Positions 49,335 to 58,839 of a stretch of DNA of 64,000 bases are shown here, piece after piece; positions within the stretch are counted from its first letter, which is position 1; every line of letters starts with the position of its first letter. The notes below the pieces were generated by a model, which saw only the letters and a program-made list of their open reading frames with translations, was not told the origin of the DNA and ran no database searches. Source of the DNA: Erythrophleum ivorense (taxonomy: Eukaryota > Streptophyta > Magnoliopsida > Fabales > Fabaceae). The stretch lies in contig JAIUCV010000401.1 in assembly GCA_026724425.1 (NCBI GenBank), positions 62,001-126,000 on the forward strand, read 5' to 3'. The position numbers and the translations under genes were made by a program.

Positions 49335-51808
49335 CGGCCAAAGGGAGTTCTCATAGCTAGGGGAGTTTAAAATTTTTCTAAGGCCATTCTTGAGTCATAT
49401 TTGATGGATGAAAAAGAAGGGAGGCCTTGGAAAAAATTTAGAATTCATAGAAAGTGATTTGGTGCTTTAAGTTCCATATTATGACCTAAGGAAGCAACAT
49501 AATGATAGGCCCTTTGTTTTAATTGTGTGATGACTCCAAGAGGTTTAAAAGGAGTTAAGAATCATATTTGAAAAGAAAGAATGGAGCCCAAAAATTGTTT
49601 GAGGGGTGTTGCTTCATTAGGTGCATTTATGGACCATAATGGGGTTTATAGAGCAACCTAGTATATAAGCAAGTTGTATGGCCTTAAAGATTGTTTCATA
49701 AACCTAATTGGCTTCCATAAATTGTGTCTAGGCCAAGAGAAACAATCTCCACAAATTTTTGGGTGTGTGATCGAAAAAGGAGGCTTGAAATCTAAGGAAA
49801 AAGTGTGTGATTGTATACAAGATAGTACTCTCCACCTTCTCTCATGCATGGATGTGTGTTTAGCTTGTCTTAGAATGTGTGTATGTGTATTTTCAAGCCA
49901 TGAAAAGTATGCTAGCATGATTTTATATGCCATGATTTTATGATGACATGTTATTCTTTCAAATGATACCATGATGTTTGTTTGAGTTTGCTTGAGTGTA
50001 GAGAGGCCGACAACTCTTAACCATGGTGAGGATGAGTCAAGAACCCTTGAGATTGGTTGAGACAAAGTAAAGAGTCTCTCAAAAGCAAAGTGGGCTCTCA
50101 AGAGTATGGTTGAGTCCAAAGCTCTTAAATAATGGGTGAGGCAAGTCCAAAATCCATGACGAAAAGTGTGAGGCCAATCCAAACACTTGGTGAGCTATTG
50201 AATATTTTGTATGACTTATTCACATGCCAAGCTTGCTTCTTGAATGTTCATGACTTCCCTGATATCCATGCATGCATTTTAAGGCTTGCTTTGCATATAT
50301 TATGTATGATTGAATGGGAGATGAGCTATTGGAATTCTTTGAATCTCATTCCCTCCTCTCCAATGACCTAATATGCTAGGTGAACCAAGTGGACATGGCA
50401 ATGGGAACCAACTACCTTGAAGAAAGAAGATTAACATCAATATGTCTAGTTTTTGCCTTTTTAGAACCATAATGATGCTTAGTGAAGTATACTATTGTAG
50501 TAAATGGTTTATGACCCTTGAGACATATGTAATTATGATATTATATGATGTAGGAATGAAGGAATGTGTTATGTGAATGATGGAATATAAATTGAGTATG
50601 TTATGGCATTATAGTTTCATGAATGGCTTTGTGGAAATATGCACAAGTGTGGATGAAAAGATCAAAATGAGATATATGAGGTTTGAGACCATTTAGGCAG
50701 CTCACACAAGTCCTAAATGTACTTTTAGACTTGCCCAAAAGGTGCCAAAACTAAAAGAAAGCCATTTGGCAATTTTGGTATCCTATATAAAGCCAAAATT
50801 GACCATAATAAAACCCTATGTCACTTTTTGGCCAAATGAGCTCTTCTTGATTTGAGATTTGGTATGAAATTAGAGCTCATTGAGAGATTTTTGGGAAGCT
50901 AAAGATCTAATTTTCGAAGGTCTACAAAATATTTGAGAATTTTTCAAAGTTGGCAATTTTTCTGGTTTGGTCTGCTACACATTCATTTGGTCTGAAAATG
51001 AATTTTGTCACACAAGGCCCAAATGATGTCCAATTGCCATGAAATTTTATACAGAGAAACTAGACATTTATAGTAACTCGTTCCAACTAGAAACACATCA
51101 ATTGGAAGCCTAGAGAGGGAGATATGAATTTTTGAACATTCTGTCAGTATCAGGAATTTTGCCCAACCTAAGTTATTGTTATATTAAATTCTGAGAACTG
51201 GTCATCATGAACTGGTCTAGAGATATTTTTTCTCTCTAGCTAACATCAACAAATTTCTAGATTGATATCATTTTCATGGATTGGATTTGTGTGGAATTAA
51301 TTGGACATTTTCAAAATTTGCTGCAAAATTCTGAGACAGTTCCAAAATGTAGTCTAACCTTTGGACAATTTCGGATGTCAAACGTCCTCTATGATAGATG
51401 TTATAGTCTAAACATATTTATATGTGAATTAGACATCTGTAGCTTTCTAAAATGACAAAGAATGTATATTTTTTATTTTTCTAGAATTAGTTATGATTTT
51501 CCAAAGTTTGGTCAAAAAAGGGGCTAATTCTAGCCGAAAATACACTTGATTATTTTGAGCTCTCCTTTGATTTCCATGAGTTGTGGGCATGATTTTATGA
51601 TGCCAAAGGTTGTATTGATGTAATTAAATATGAGAATATATAGTATAAGCTCACACGGTCCACGTGATAGCAAATAGAATTTTTATACATGACGCAGCGC
51701 AATTAAATATATTATTTTGAGAGACTTTTTCTACTTCCTTCATGGATTTAATGATGCAATGCATAAGAATGTTATGAGATAAGCTAGAAATTATTGTGTT
51801 ACATTTAT

Positions 51809-51820
51809 TGGTATTAGAGC
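51809..51820 (+). promoter_or_regulatory. A6 primer-binding site
   Basis: TGGTATTAGAGC is one transition away from the exact initiator-tRNA-Met complement seen in A4 at 22584. It lies five bases after the LTR end. Confidence 0.93.
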
Positions 51821-51973
51821 AAAGGTTCAGGCTCTTGATGTGGGTTGTGGCTTGTGGCTTGTGTTTATAAGTTGCCTAGATGAATATGAACTTGTTTTCG
51901 GATCAATTGAGTGTGTTTGATGGGGGAAGTGTTCCCTATCTTATGTTATAGTTTGTTATGATGTTTCAGCACA

Positions 51974-53110
51974 ATGGTGAACACTAAGAGAGGTCGGTCC
52001 TCTAGAAAGGCTCATGCTAATGAAGCCGGGCCCAGTGATCCAGTAGGCAGAGCCTTACAGTCCATTATGGCTCACTTGGATCAGCAGCAGGCCATCATTA
52101 TACAGCTTCAGGAACGGCTTGCTGAGAGGGATAGCCATGGCCCTACACCTACTCCTCCCCAGCCACCTCCACACTCAGATCATCCTGAGCATTCAGGGGT
52201 GACTCATTCAGACCCATAGCTACACATGCAGGTTGTTGACCCGATTCTACCAGCTCAGATGCCCCTTGTACCACAACAACCCTCGACCAGAAAGGTTATT
52301 ACTCAGTTCAGGAAGTTCGGGCCTCCCACCTTTGATGATGAGATGAACTCAGACAAAGCTGAGGCCTAGGTTATGTAGCTAGAGAAGATATTCGAGGTGA
52401 TGGAGTGTACGTATGAGCAGAAAGCCAAGATGGCTGTATTTCAATTACAGAGAGAAGTAGACTACTAATGGAAGGGCACTGAGCCTATCTTGAGAGCGAA
52501 GAACTCTCCGATTACATGGGAGGCACTCCTCGAGGTATTCCGTAAGAAATATTTCCTTGATTCTATCAGAGATGAGAAGGAATCAGAATTTATCCTTTTT
52601 AAGTAGACTGAGGGGATGTCCGTGGACTAGTATGTGGTAAAGTTTATTGAGCTCTCTAGATATTCCTCCTATTTACAGAGGCATGATGATGAGAGATGGA
52701 GGGCAGATAGATTAGAGAAGGGCTTGCTCCCTAAGATCAGAGACAAGGTAGTGCCATAGAGAATCAGGTACTTTAATACCCTTGTAGAAGTATACAGAGT
52801 CATAGAAACAAATCTCAGGATGATACAGCCCAGTTCTAGTGCCAGACCACCCCTCCCTGAGCCTAAGAGACTTAGAGAGGGTTCACAAGTTGCAATTACT
52901 AACCAAAGAGGTGGCAAGAGTCAGTGGAGCCAAAAAGGAAAGAGATGGAAGACTCAGTCTAGTAGAGGCAGTTTTGCACCTATCACATGTCCCCAGTGTG
53001 GCAGGAACCATGGCACCAGACCATGCTATGCGGGGCAGAACGTATGTTTCAGGTGTGGTAGGCCAGGGATTGCACCTAGGCTCCTTTGCAGATCACACAA
53101 CAGAGGGAGA
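51974..53110 (+). pseudogene. A6 gag (degenerate, zinc knuckle broken)
   Basis: The ATG at 51974 opens 81 codons (MVNTKRGRSSRKAH..., then a Gln- and Pro-rich stretch QQQAIIIQLQERLAERD). Capsid words continue in the same frame through TAG stops: FRKFGPPTFDDEM, LEKIFEVMECTYEQ, GTEPILRAKN and FIELSRYSSYLQRHDDE. The end has CPQCGRNHGTRPC and CFRCGRPG. A 13-base deletion relative to A4 near 53065 then removes the His and last Cys of the CX2CX4HX4C knuckle and shifts the frame. The 3' part reads open for 97 codons (52820-53113) only because of that shift. Confidence 0.88.
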
Positions 53111-53189
53111 TAGCTCTTCCTCTTAGACCTCAGACCCAGGGTAGAGTCTTTGCCCTATCACAGCAAGAGGCTAGCCGATCTCCGAGTCT

Positions 53190-53564
53190 GATTCAAGGTA
53201 CTATTAGAATAAATGATTTTTTTGTGACTGTATTATTTAATTCAGGTGCTAGCCACTCTTTTATATCATATGACTGTGTTAGGAGGTTGGGTCTAAGTAT
53301 GATATATTGCCATATGATTTGCATGTATCCACTCCCATAAGAAATTGAGCCATTACCTCCCATGCTTGTTTGAATTATGTGATCTAGTTTAATCATTGCC
53401 TAACCACCCTTGATTTGATTTGTATACCCTTTATTGATATTAATGTAATTATTGGCATGAACTAGATGTCTACAAATAATGCCACACTAGATTGTAGCCA
53501 CAGGTGCATTACTTTACTTAAGTGTGAGACTGTGTCTAGTACTAGGGCTGAGTTATCTATTATG
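53190..53564 (+). pseudogene. A6 aspartic protease (active-site Asp lost)
   Basis: FFVTVLFNSGASHSFISYDC is in the frame created by the upstream 13-base deletion. The catalytic Asp is replaced by Asn (AAT, 53239-53241; A4 has GAT), a single G-to-A change. Further on, 'attggcatgaactagatg' shows the same Trp-to-TAG change as A4 at the IGMDW word. The Tat-like solo LTR copy 2 interrupts the PR-RT linker right after 'ctattatgaccac'. Confidence 0.85.
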
Positions 53565-53569
53565 ACCAC

Positions 53570-56005
53570 TAATAACCATGATTTCTATTTGTTTTAATTC
53601 TCCTAACTTAAGCATTTTAATAATGAATTATGGCTTTAAGACTTTAATTAGATAAGATTTTGTTCTAGTAGCCATTTCTATATTTTAGAAGTTAATTTAC
53701 AAAATTGTGGAATTTTAATGCATAAATCTTTTTAAATGAATTTTTTGTGAATATTTCTATTTCATCCTTTCCATTCTTTTTGTGTAGATTTTCAATGAAA
53801 ATTGGAGCTTGAATGGAAATTGAATTGAAGGAGAAATGAAGGCTTCATGTGTACAATTTGATGAGGAAAATTTACAAGAGAAGCTTTGGGTTGACGTGGA
53901 GTAGAAGAAGCAAGCAATAGCCACGAGGCATGGCTTGAGTGTTAAGGCTGAAGAACAACCTGAGACATGTAGAAGCTTGAAGGGAAGAATGAGGCAGCTC
54001 GTGTGAAGAGTGAAGAGAAAAAGCATGCAAAGCTAACTTGGGAATGAAGAAGCATGAGAGAGAGGTAGTTCCCACGTAAGCTCCACGAGTAGAACAGAGA
54101 AGAAGAGAAGCTACACATGCAAAAACAAACTACTAGCCACGGCCAACACACACTTGAGCAAATGGATAAAGAAGGAACGTGAAGAATGAAGAGAAGAGCA
54201 AGAGCTATGGGTTGTCTCATGCAGAACTACAGTGGAGAAGGAGCAGAACAGAACCATCTACGTAGCATGCAGCTTGAGTTGATGGTTCCATAGGTTTATA
54301 GGAGGAAGAGCTGGAGAATGGGAAGAAACATGTGAAGAAGAAGTGTGAGCTAAAAATGACGTGAAAAAGAACATAAGAATAATGAGAAGAGGGAGCAGTC
54401 ACATGGAAGGAACAAGTAGCAAGAACGTGGTCTAACAAAGGCTCAGGTTTTACATGGAAAAGCTGCAAAATGAAAGAAGAGAGCACGACGGGTTTTGAAG
54501 GAAACTATAGAACGAGTGAGGAAGAAGCAGAGAGCAAACGCAAAAAACAAGAGCTTGGTTTTGACGTAGCTGCATGAAGAAGCTACGTGGTGAAGGAGGA
54601 GGAAATGAGCTGAATGAAAAGAGAAGGCAGCAACCTTTGGTTTAGAGAGCTAGATGAAGAAGAAGCATGTGAAGATCAAGTAGAGAGGAAGCTACGTCAG
54701 GACTTGCAGATGGCACGAAGTAGGGATAAATTCTTTTATATTATATTCCAATGCATCAACTATTCACAGCGGGGCCCACACCTATACATACATGCATAGA
54801 CACATGAATAGTGAGAAGAATTCAGTTTCAAGCATAATACACACAAGCAGCGTTACGTGGAACACTAAATCATCTCACATTGAAGGAATGAAGCAACACG
54901 TAAGAAGCAACATGGATTACTATGGGCAATGAGAATTAAAGAAGAGGTAGCACGTGAAATTATTAAAAATTCACGTGAGAATGAGGCAAGGGCTGAGCAC
55001 GTGAATAAGGCATTCATTCCATGCATTTTTACGTCAATTCATTTTCATCCAGACACTCCATCCATTGTCTTTTCCATTCACAGAACACACTCCATACCAT
55101 TTCCCATCCATTATCCCACTCCATTCTTCCATCCAATGAAGTTTTAGTCCTCCATCTGTGACTAGCAAGGAAGAAGGTCTTGGAGAAGCTTGAATCCATA
55201 GAGAGATCAAGGGAATTTTGGCTAAGAATTTCTACTTTTTCCTACACTTTTTCTTTTTCTTGTACAAGCTTGGTTAAGTTGTATTTGATTAGGAATTTGT
55301 GTAATTGTAATTAGTGGCTGGTTAGACACTAATTAGAAAGCCTTTTGTTGATTAATTGGTTGGATTAAACACTAAATTTTATACTTTTCTTTAATTTCCC
55401 ATATATGCCATAAAGGTGTTCGATGAAATGCATGAGTAAAATTATGAGCTTTATTATTTGATTTAAGGATTTTTTTAGAGTTTAGTTAGTTAATTAAACA
55501 TCCTAGGGTGTTAATTTAAAGGCTAATTGATCAATTAATCATTCAATTCAAGTGTTCATTGATCCTAATGACAAGAGTTAGCAATTTGATGCGGGATTGA
55601 GGTTTCAATTCAACATTAAATTGTTAATCCCTTGATTCTTGCATGGTAACTCAAGATAATTTGTATTGGACACAAATAGGGACTCTTAGGCTAGAATTAA
55701 TCATAATTGGATTAAGATAAGGATAGTGGATACCAAGAGACGAATCCAAAGCTAGTCATAAGACCATCATTCATCCATAATTCATACAATTAGATAATAA
55801 TTTAGAATTTTATTTCAATTTCAATTTACTTAGTTAATTAGATAAAAAAACCCTCCTTAATTAGATAGTTCTAAGATCTTTTAATACTAAGAAAACCCAA
55901 TTAAATATTAAACTTTATTTCCAAGAGAGATGACTAGGTTGTGCCACTAACTATAATTTTATCCAACTTAGTTTTATTTTGAGGATTACAACGATAGACC
56001 TCTCA
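53570..56005 (+). mobile_element. Solo LTR of the Tat-like family, copy 2
   Basis: The 2436-bp block starts TAATAACCATGATTTCTATTT (TG decayed to TA) and ends AGACCTCTCA. It has the perfect TSD ACCAC (53565-53569, 56006-56010). Removing it gives 'tatgaccaccttccaagctg', which aligns with A4 'tatgaccatctcccaggctg' (24345). It matches copy 1 at both ends (aattttaatgcataaatctt near 53711; 'ccaagagagatgactaggttgtgccactaactataatttt' near the end, quoted in part) and in the purine-rich middle with agaagc/gagct words. No PBS or pol is present. Confidence 0.88.
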
Positions 56006-56039
56006 ACCACCTTCCAAGCTGAGAGATCTCTAGGGCATG

Positions 56040-56960
56040 GTTGTTAGGGGTATCTAGTTTTCTTTTTAGTTCAGGCTAAGGTAGAAAAGGGTATAGATGA
56101 GATTCCCATAGTGAGGGAGTTCCCAAAGGTATTCCCTAAAGAAATTAGCAGACTACCCCCAAAGAGAGAGGTTGAATTTCCTATAGATATTGTACTTGGG
56201 GCAGGTCCAGTGTCTAAGGCCCTGTATAGGATAGCTCCCACCGAGCTAGTAGAGCTTAAGAAATAGATAGAAGAGCTTTTAGAAAAGGGTTTCATCAGAC
56301 CTAGTGTCTTACTGTGGGAAGCTCCAGTCTTATTCGTAAAGAAGAAAGATGGGAGCCTTAGATTATGTATAGATTACCAGGAACTCAATAAGATCACCAT
56401 TAAGAATAAGTACCCTCTCCCTCGCATAGATGACCTCTTAGATCAGTTTATAGGAGTGTCAGTTTTCTTTAAGATAAACCTTAGGTCGGGATATCACCAG
56501 CTCAGAATAAAAGTTGAGGATATTCCCAAGGCCACGTTTAGAACTAGATACGAGTACTATGAATTTCTAGTTATGCCTTTCGGGTTGACGAATGCACCCG
56601 TAGTCTTCATGGATTACATGAATAGAGTTTTCAAGCCATACTTAGACAGGTTTGTAGTTGTCTTCATAGATGATATCCTCATCTACTCAAAAAGTAAAGA
56701 GGAACATGAGCAGCACTTGAGATTAGCCTTGGAGACCCTGAGAGAGAGACAGTTATATGCTAAACTTAGTAAATGTGAGTTCTGGCTCACTGAGGTTTAG
56801 TTTCTAGGCCATGTGATCTCCTAGGCAGAGGTCGCAGTAGATCCTTATAAAGTAGAAGCAGTATTACAGTGGGAGAGACTTAGGACAGCTACAGAGATAA
56901 GGAGCTTCCTAGGTTTAGCAAGCTATTATAGGAGGTTCATTCAAGGCTTTTCTCAAATAG
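56040..56960 (+). pseudogene. A6 reverse transcriptase
   Basis: RT blocks in order: VREFPKVFPKEISRLPP, ELLEKGFIRPSV, KKKDGSLRLCIDYQELNKITI, NKYPLPRIDDLLDQ, FFKINLRSGYHQLR (the usual SKID is changed to FKIN), FRTRYEYYEFLVMPFGLTNAP, FVVVFIDDILIYSK and KLSKCEFWLTEV. A stretch of 114 codons (56456-56800) is fully open and includes the catalytic FIDD. Outside it TAG replaces Gln (KK-stop-IEEL, EV-stop-FLG). The Asp of SKID, the first catalytic carboxylate of the palm, reads Asn, so activity would be lost even without the stops. Confidence 0.92.
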
Positions 56961-56989
56961 CAATGCCACTGACCCGGCTTACTAGAAAG

Positions 56990-57560
56990 AATGTTCTGTT
57001 TGTGTGGAATGAGAAAAGTGAGAGTAGTTTTTAGGAATTGAAGCACAAGTTGACCACGGCCACAGTTTTAGTACTCTCTAACCCTAAAGAAACTTTTGTA
57101 ATATCCAGTGATGCATCAAAGAAAGGGTTAGGATGTGTGCTTATGCAGAAAGGCCGAGTGGTAGCTTATGCTTCTAGATAGTTGAAATCCCAAGAGGAAA
57201 ACTACCCCACACATGACTTAAAATTAGCTGCAGTGGTGTTTGCTTTGAAAATATAGAGACACTACTTATATGGGATAGCTATAGAAATTTACAGCAACCA
57301 CAAGAGCCTTAAGTATCTATTTGAATAGAAAGAACTGAATATGAGGCAATGAAGATGGTTAGAATTTTTGAAAGACTATGATTTTACACTAACATACCAT
57401 CTTGGTAAGGCTAATGTAGTAGCTGATGCCCTGAGTAGAAAATCTATACATGTGGCCTGTATGATGATTCAAGAACATGAATTGATTGAGAGATTCAAAG
57501 ACATGAGTCTCTCCTATGAGGTGTATTTGGGGAAATTATTAATAAGTGAGACCTGAATAG
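56990..57560 (+). pseudogene. A6 RNase H
   Basis: It shows FVWNEKSESSF-stop-ELKHKL, SSDASKKGLGCVLMQKGRVVAYASR-stop-LK, ENYPTHDLKLAAVVFALKI-stop-RHYLYG, IYSNHKSLKYLFE (the usual SDHKS changed to SNHKS) and a final open part KDYDFTLTYHLGKANVVADALSRKS (57368-57556). Its frame agrees with RT, so no net frameshift separates them in this copy, unlike A4. TAG replaces Gln or Trp at several points. Confidence 0.88.
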
Positions 57561-57599
57561 AAAATGACCTAAAGGATCAAATAAGAGAGCCTCAACAGA

Positions 57600-58363
57600 C
57601 AGATGATCATGTAAGTAAAATTAGAACCCAGATAGCCCATAGTAGCATTCAGGAGTTCAATCTATCTGAGGATAACATAGTAAGGTACAAAGATAGGCTA
57701 TATGTGCCTAGAGACATAGAAATCAGAGAGAAGATATTAGATGAGGCATATAAGAGTAAATATACCATTCATTCGAGCAGTAATAAAATGTACCAGGATT
57801 TGAAGAAAATGTTCTGGTGGTCTGAAATAAAAATAGACATAGAGAGTATTTCTCCCAATGTCTAGTATGCTAGAGAGTGAAAATAGAGCACCAGAAGCCA
57901 GCTGGGTTACTTTAGCCCCTCGATATCCCAGAATGGAAATGGGATAGTATAGCTATGGATTTTGTCATGGGATTACCTAAGACATCATTGGGGTATGATG
58001 CAATATGGGTAATAGTGGATAGGTTAACAAAGTTAGCATACTTTTTACCTATGAAAGCCACTTATACAGTAGCTAAGTTAACCTAGCTGTACATACGGGA
58101 GATAGTTAGACTACATGGTGTACCTTGGAGCATAGTTTCAGACAGAGATCCCAGATTCACATCAAATTTTTGGAGATCATTACAAGATGCTCTAGGTACC
58201 AGACTTAGATTTAGCACAGCTTATCACCCTCAGATGGATGGACAAACAAAGAGAACCATCCAAACCCTAGAGGATATGTTGAGGGTGTGTGTACTAGAGA
58301 TGAAAGGGAACTGGGATACATACTTTCCTCTAGCAGAGTTTGCCTATAATAACAATTACCACG
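57600..58363 (+). pseudogene. A6 integrase, N-terminal and core part
   Basis: Words include LYVPRDIEIREKILDEA, MYQDLKKMFWW, then the catalytic core: IAMDFVMGLPKTSLGYDAIWVIVDRLTKLAYF (first Asp about 57958), SDRDPRFTSNFW (second Asp about 58145), LRFSTAYHPQMDGQT and RTIQTLEDMLR with the Glu position changed (Q-T-K-R). A one-base deletion relative to A4 near 57845 destroys the zinc-binding CX2C region. It is interrupted at 58364 by the TRIM. The remaining C-terminal part is at 62713-63004. Confidence 0.88.
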
Positions 58364-58566
58364 TGTAAAGTCCCACATCGAATAGGAAGGTCCTGGGCTA
58401 AGGCCTTATAAGTGGAGGCGAAGCTCTCCCCACCAATGGCGTGCTTTTCCCTTAAGCGAAGGATAGGTAACCAAGCCCTTGAAGCTTGGGAGAGGACAAA
58501 AACCTCGGGAGCACGTGCTTGCACTGCAACCAAGGAACAAAACCATTGGAGGCTCTATAAGTGTGT
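58364..58566 (+). repeat. TRIM left LTR
   Basis: 203 bp, TGTAAAGTCCC...GGCTCTATAAGTGTGT. It contains 'gccttataagtgg' (TATA-like) near 58404 and 'ggataggtaacc' near 58461. Confidence 0.85.
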
Positions 58567-58631
58567 TGATATCAGAGCCGGCCTAGCTGCATGTGCAACC
58601 CGAGGACGGGTTGGCCACAAGGGGGGTGGAT

Positions 58632-58834
58632 TGTAAAGTCCCACATCAGATAGGAAGGTCCTAGGATAAGGCCTTATAAGTGGGGGCGAAGCTCTCCCCA
58701 CCAACGGCGCGCTTTTTCCTTGAGCGAAGGATGGGTAACCAAGCCCTCGAAGCTCGGGAGAGGACAAAAACCTCAGGAGCGCGTGCTTGCACTGTGACCA
58801 AGGAACAATACTGTTAGAGGCTCTGTAAGTGTGT
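58632..58834 (+). repeat. TRIM right LTR
   Basis: 203 bp, TGTAAAGTCCC...GGCTCTGTAAGTGTGT. 'ggatgggtaacc' (about 58729) differs by one base from the 3' control-element word of plant 5S rRNA genes. The five bases ATAAA separate it from A9. Confidence 0.85.
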
Positions 58835-58839
58835 ATAAA

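Larger units (their letters stand above)
45363..51803 (+). mobile_element. A6 5' LTR (contains B4 solo LTR)
   Basis: It starts 'tacaatgtccag' (TG decayed to TA) and ends TTATTGTGTTACA. Net length without B4 and its TSD copy is 3668 bp, matching A4. Donor-like sites are TTAAGGTATGTTTT (about 46022) and 'ctaggtaaaat' (about 46211). The 30-bp repeats are at about 49990-50185, followed by the usual distal blocks. On the antisense strand, 49658-50182 is open for 174 codons. Confidence 0.92.
58364..58834 (+). mobile_element. TRIM element (terminal-repeat retrotransposon in miniature)
   Basis: Two direct repeats of 203 bp (58364-58566 and 58632-58834), both starting TGTAAAGTCCCACATC, surround a 65-bp interior. 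The interior opens with TGATATCAGAGCC (58567-58579), one base off the initiator-tRNA-Met PBS, and closes with a G-rich tract (AAGGGGGGTGGAT, 58619-58631) in PPT position. By hand the two repeats differ at roughly twenty sites. Size and plan match plant TRIMs, non-autonomous elements moved by other retrotransposons. The start resembles a widespread plant TRIM LTR. The 3' edge is odd: the repeats end GTGTGT rather than CA (see findings). It is inserted in A6 integrase. Confidence 0.85.

Noticed and set aside
49658..50182. 174-codon minus-strand open frame as a host protein gene
   Set aside because: It lies wholly inside the A6 LTR, recurs broken in other A LTRs and has no recognisable domain. 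It is kept as a finding about the LTR, not as a gene.
53086..53340. Open frame over A6 protease as a working protease
   Set aside because: The catalytic Asp is Asn, the start codon is internal to gag in a shifted frame, and the downstream part is cut by a solo LTR.
58364..58834. Pair of 203-bp repeats as a SINE or a 5S rRNA gene pair
   Set aside because: TG start, PBS directly after the first repeat and a G-rich tract before the second fit a TRIM. There is no tRNA-like head, no poly-A tail and no full 5S sequence.
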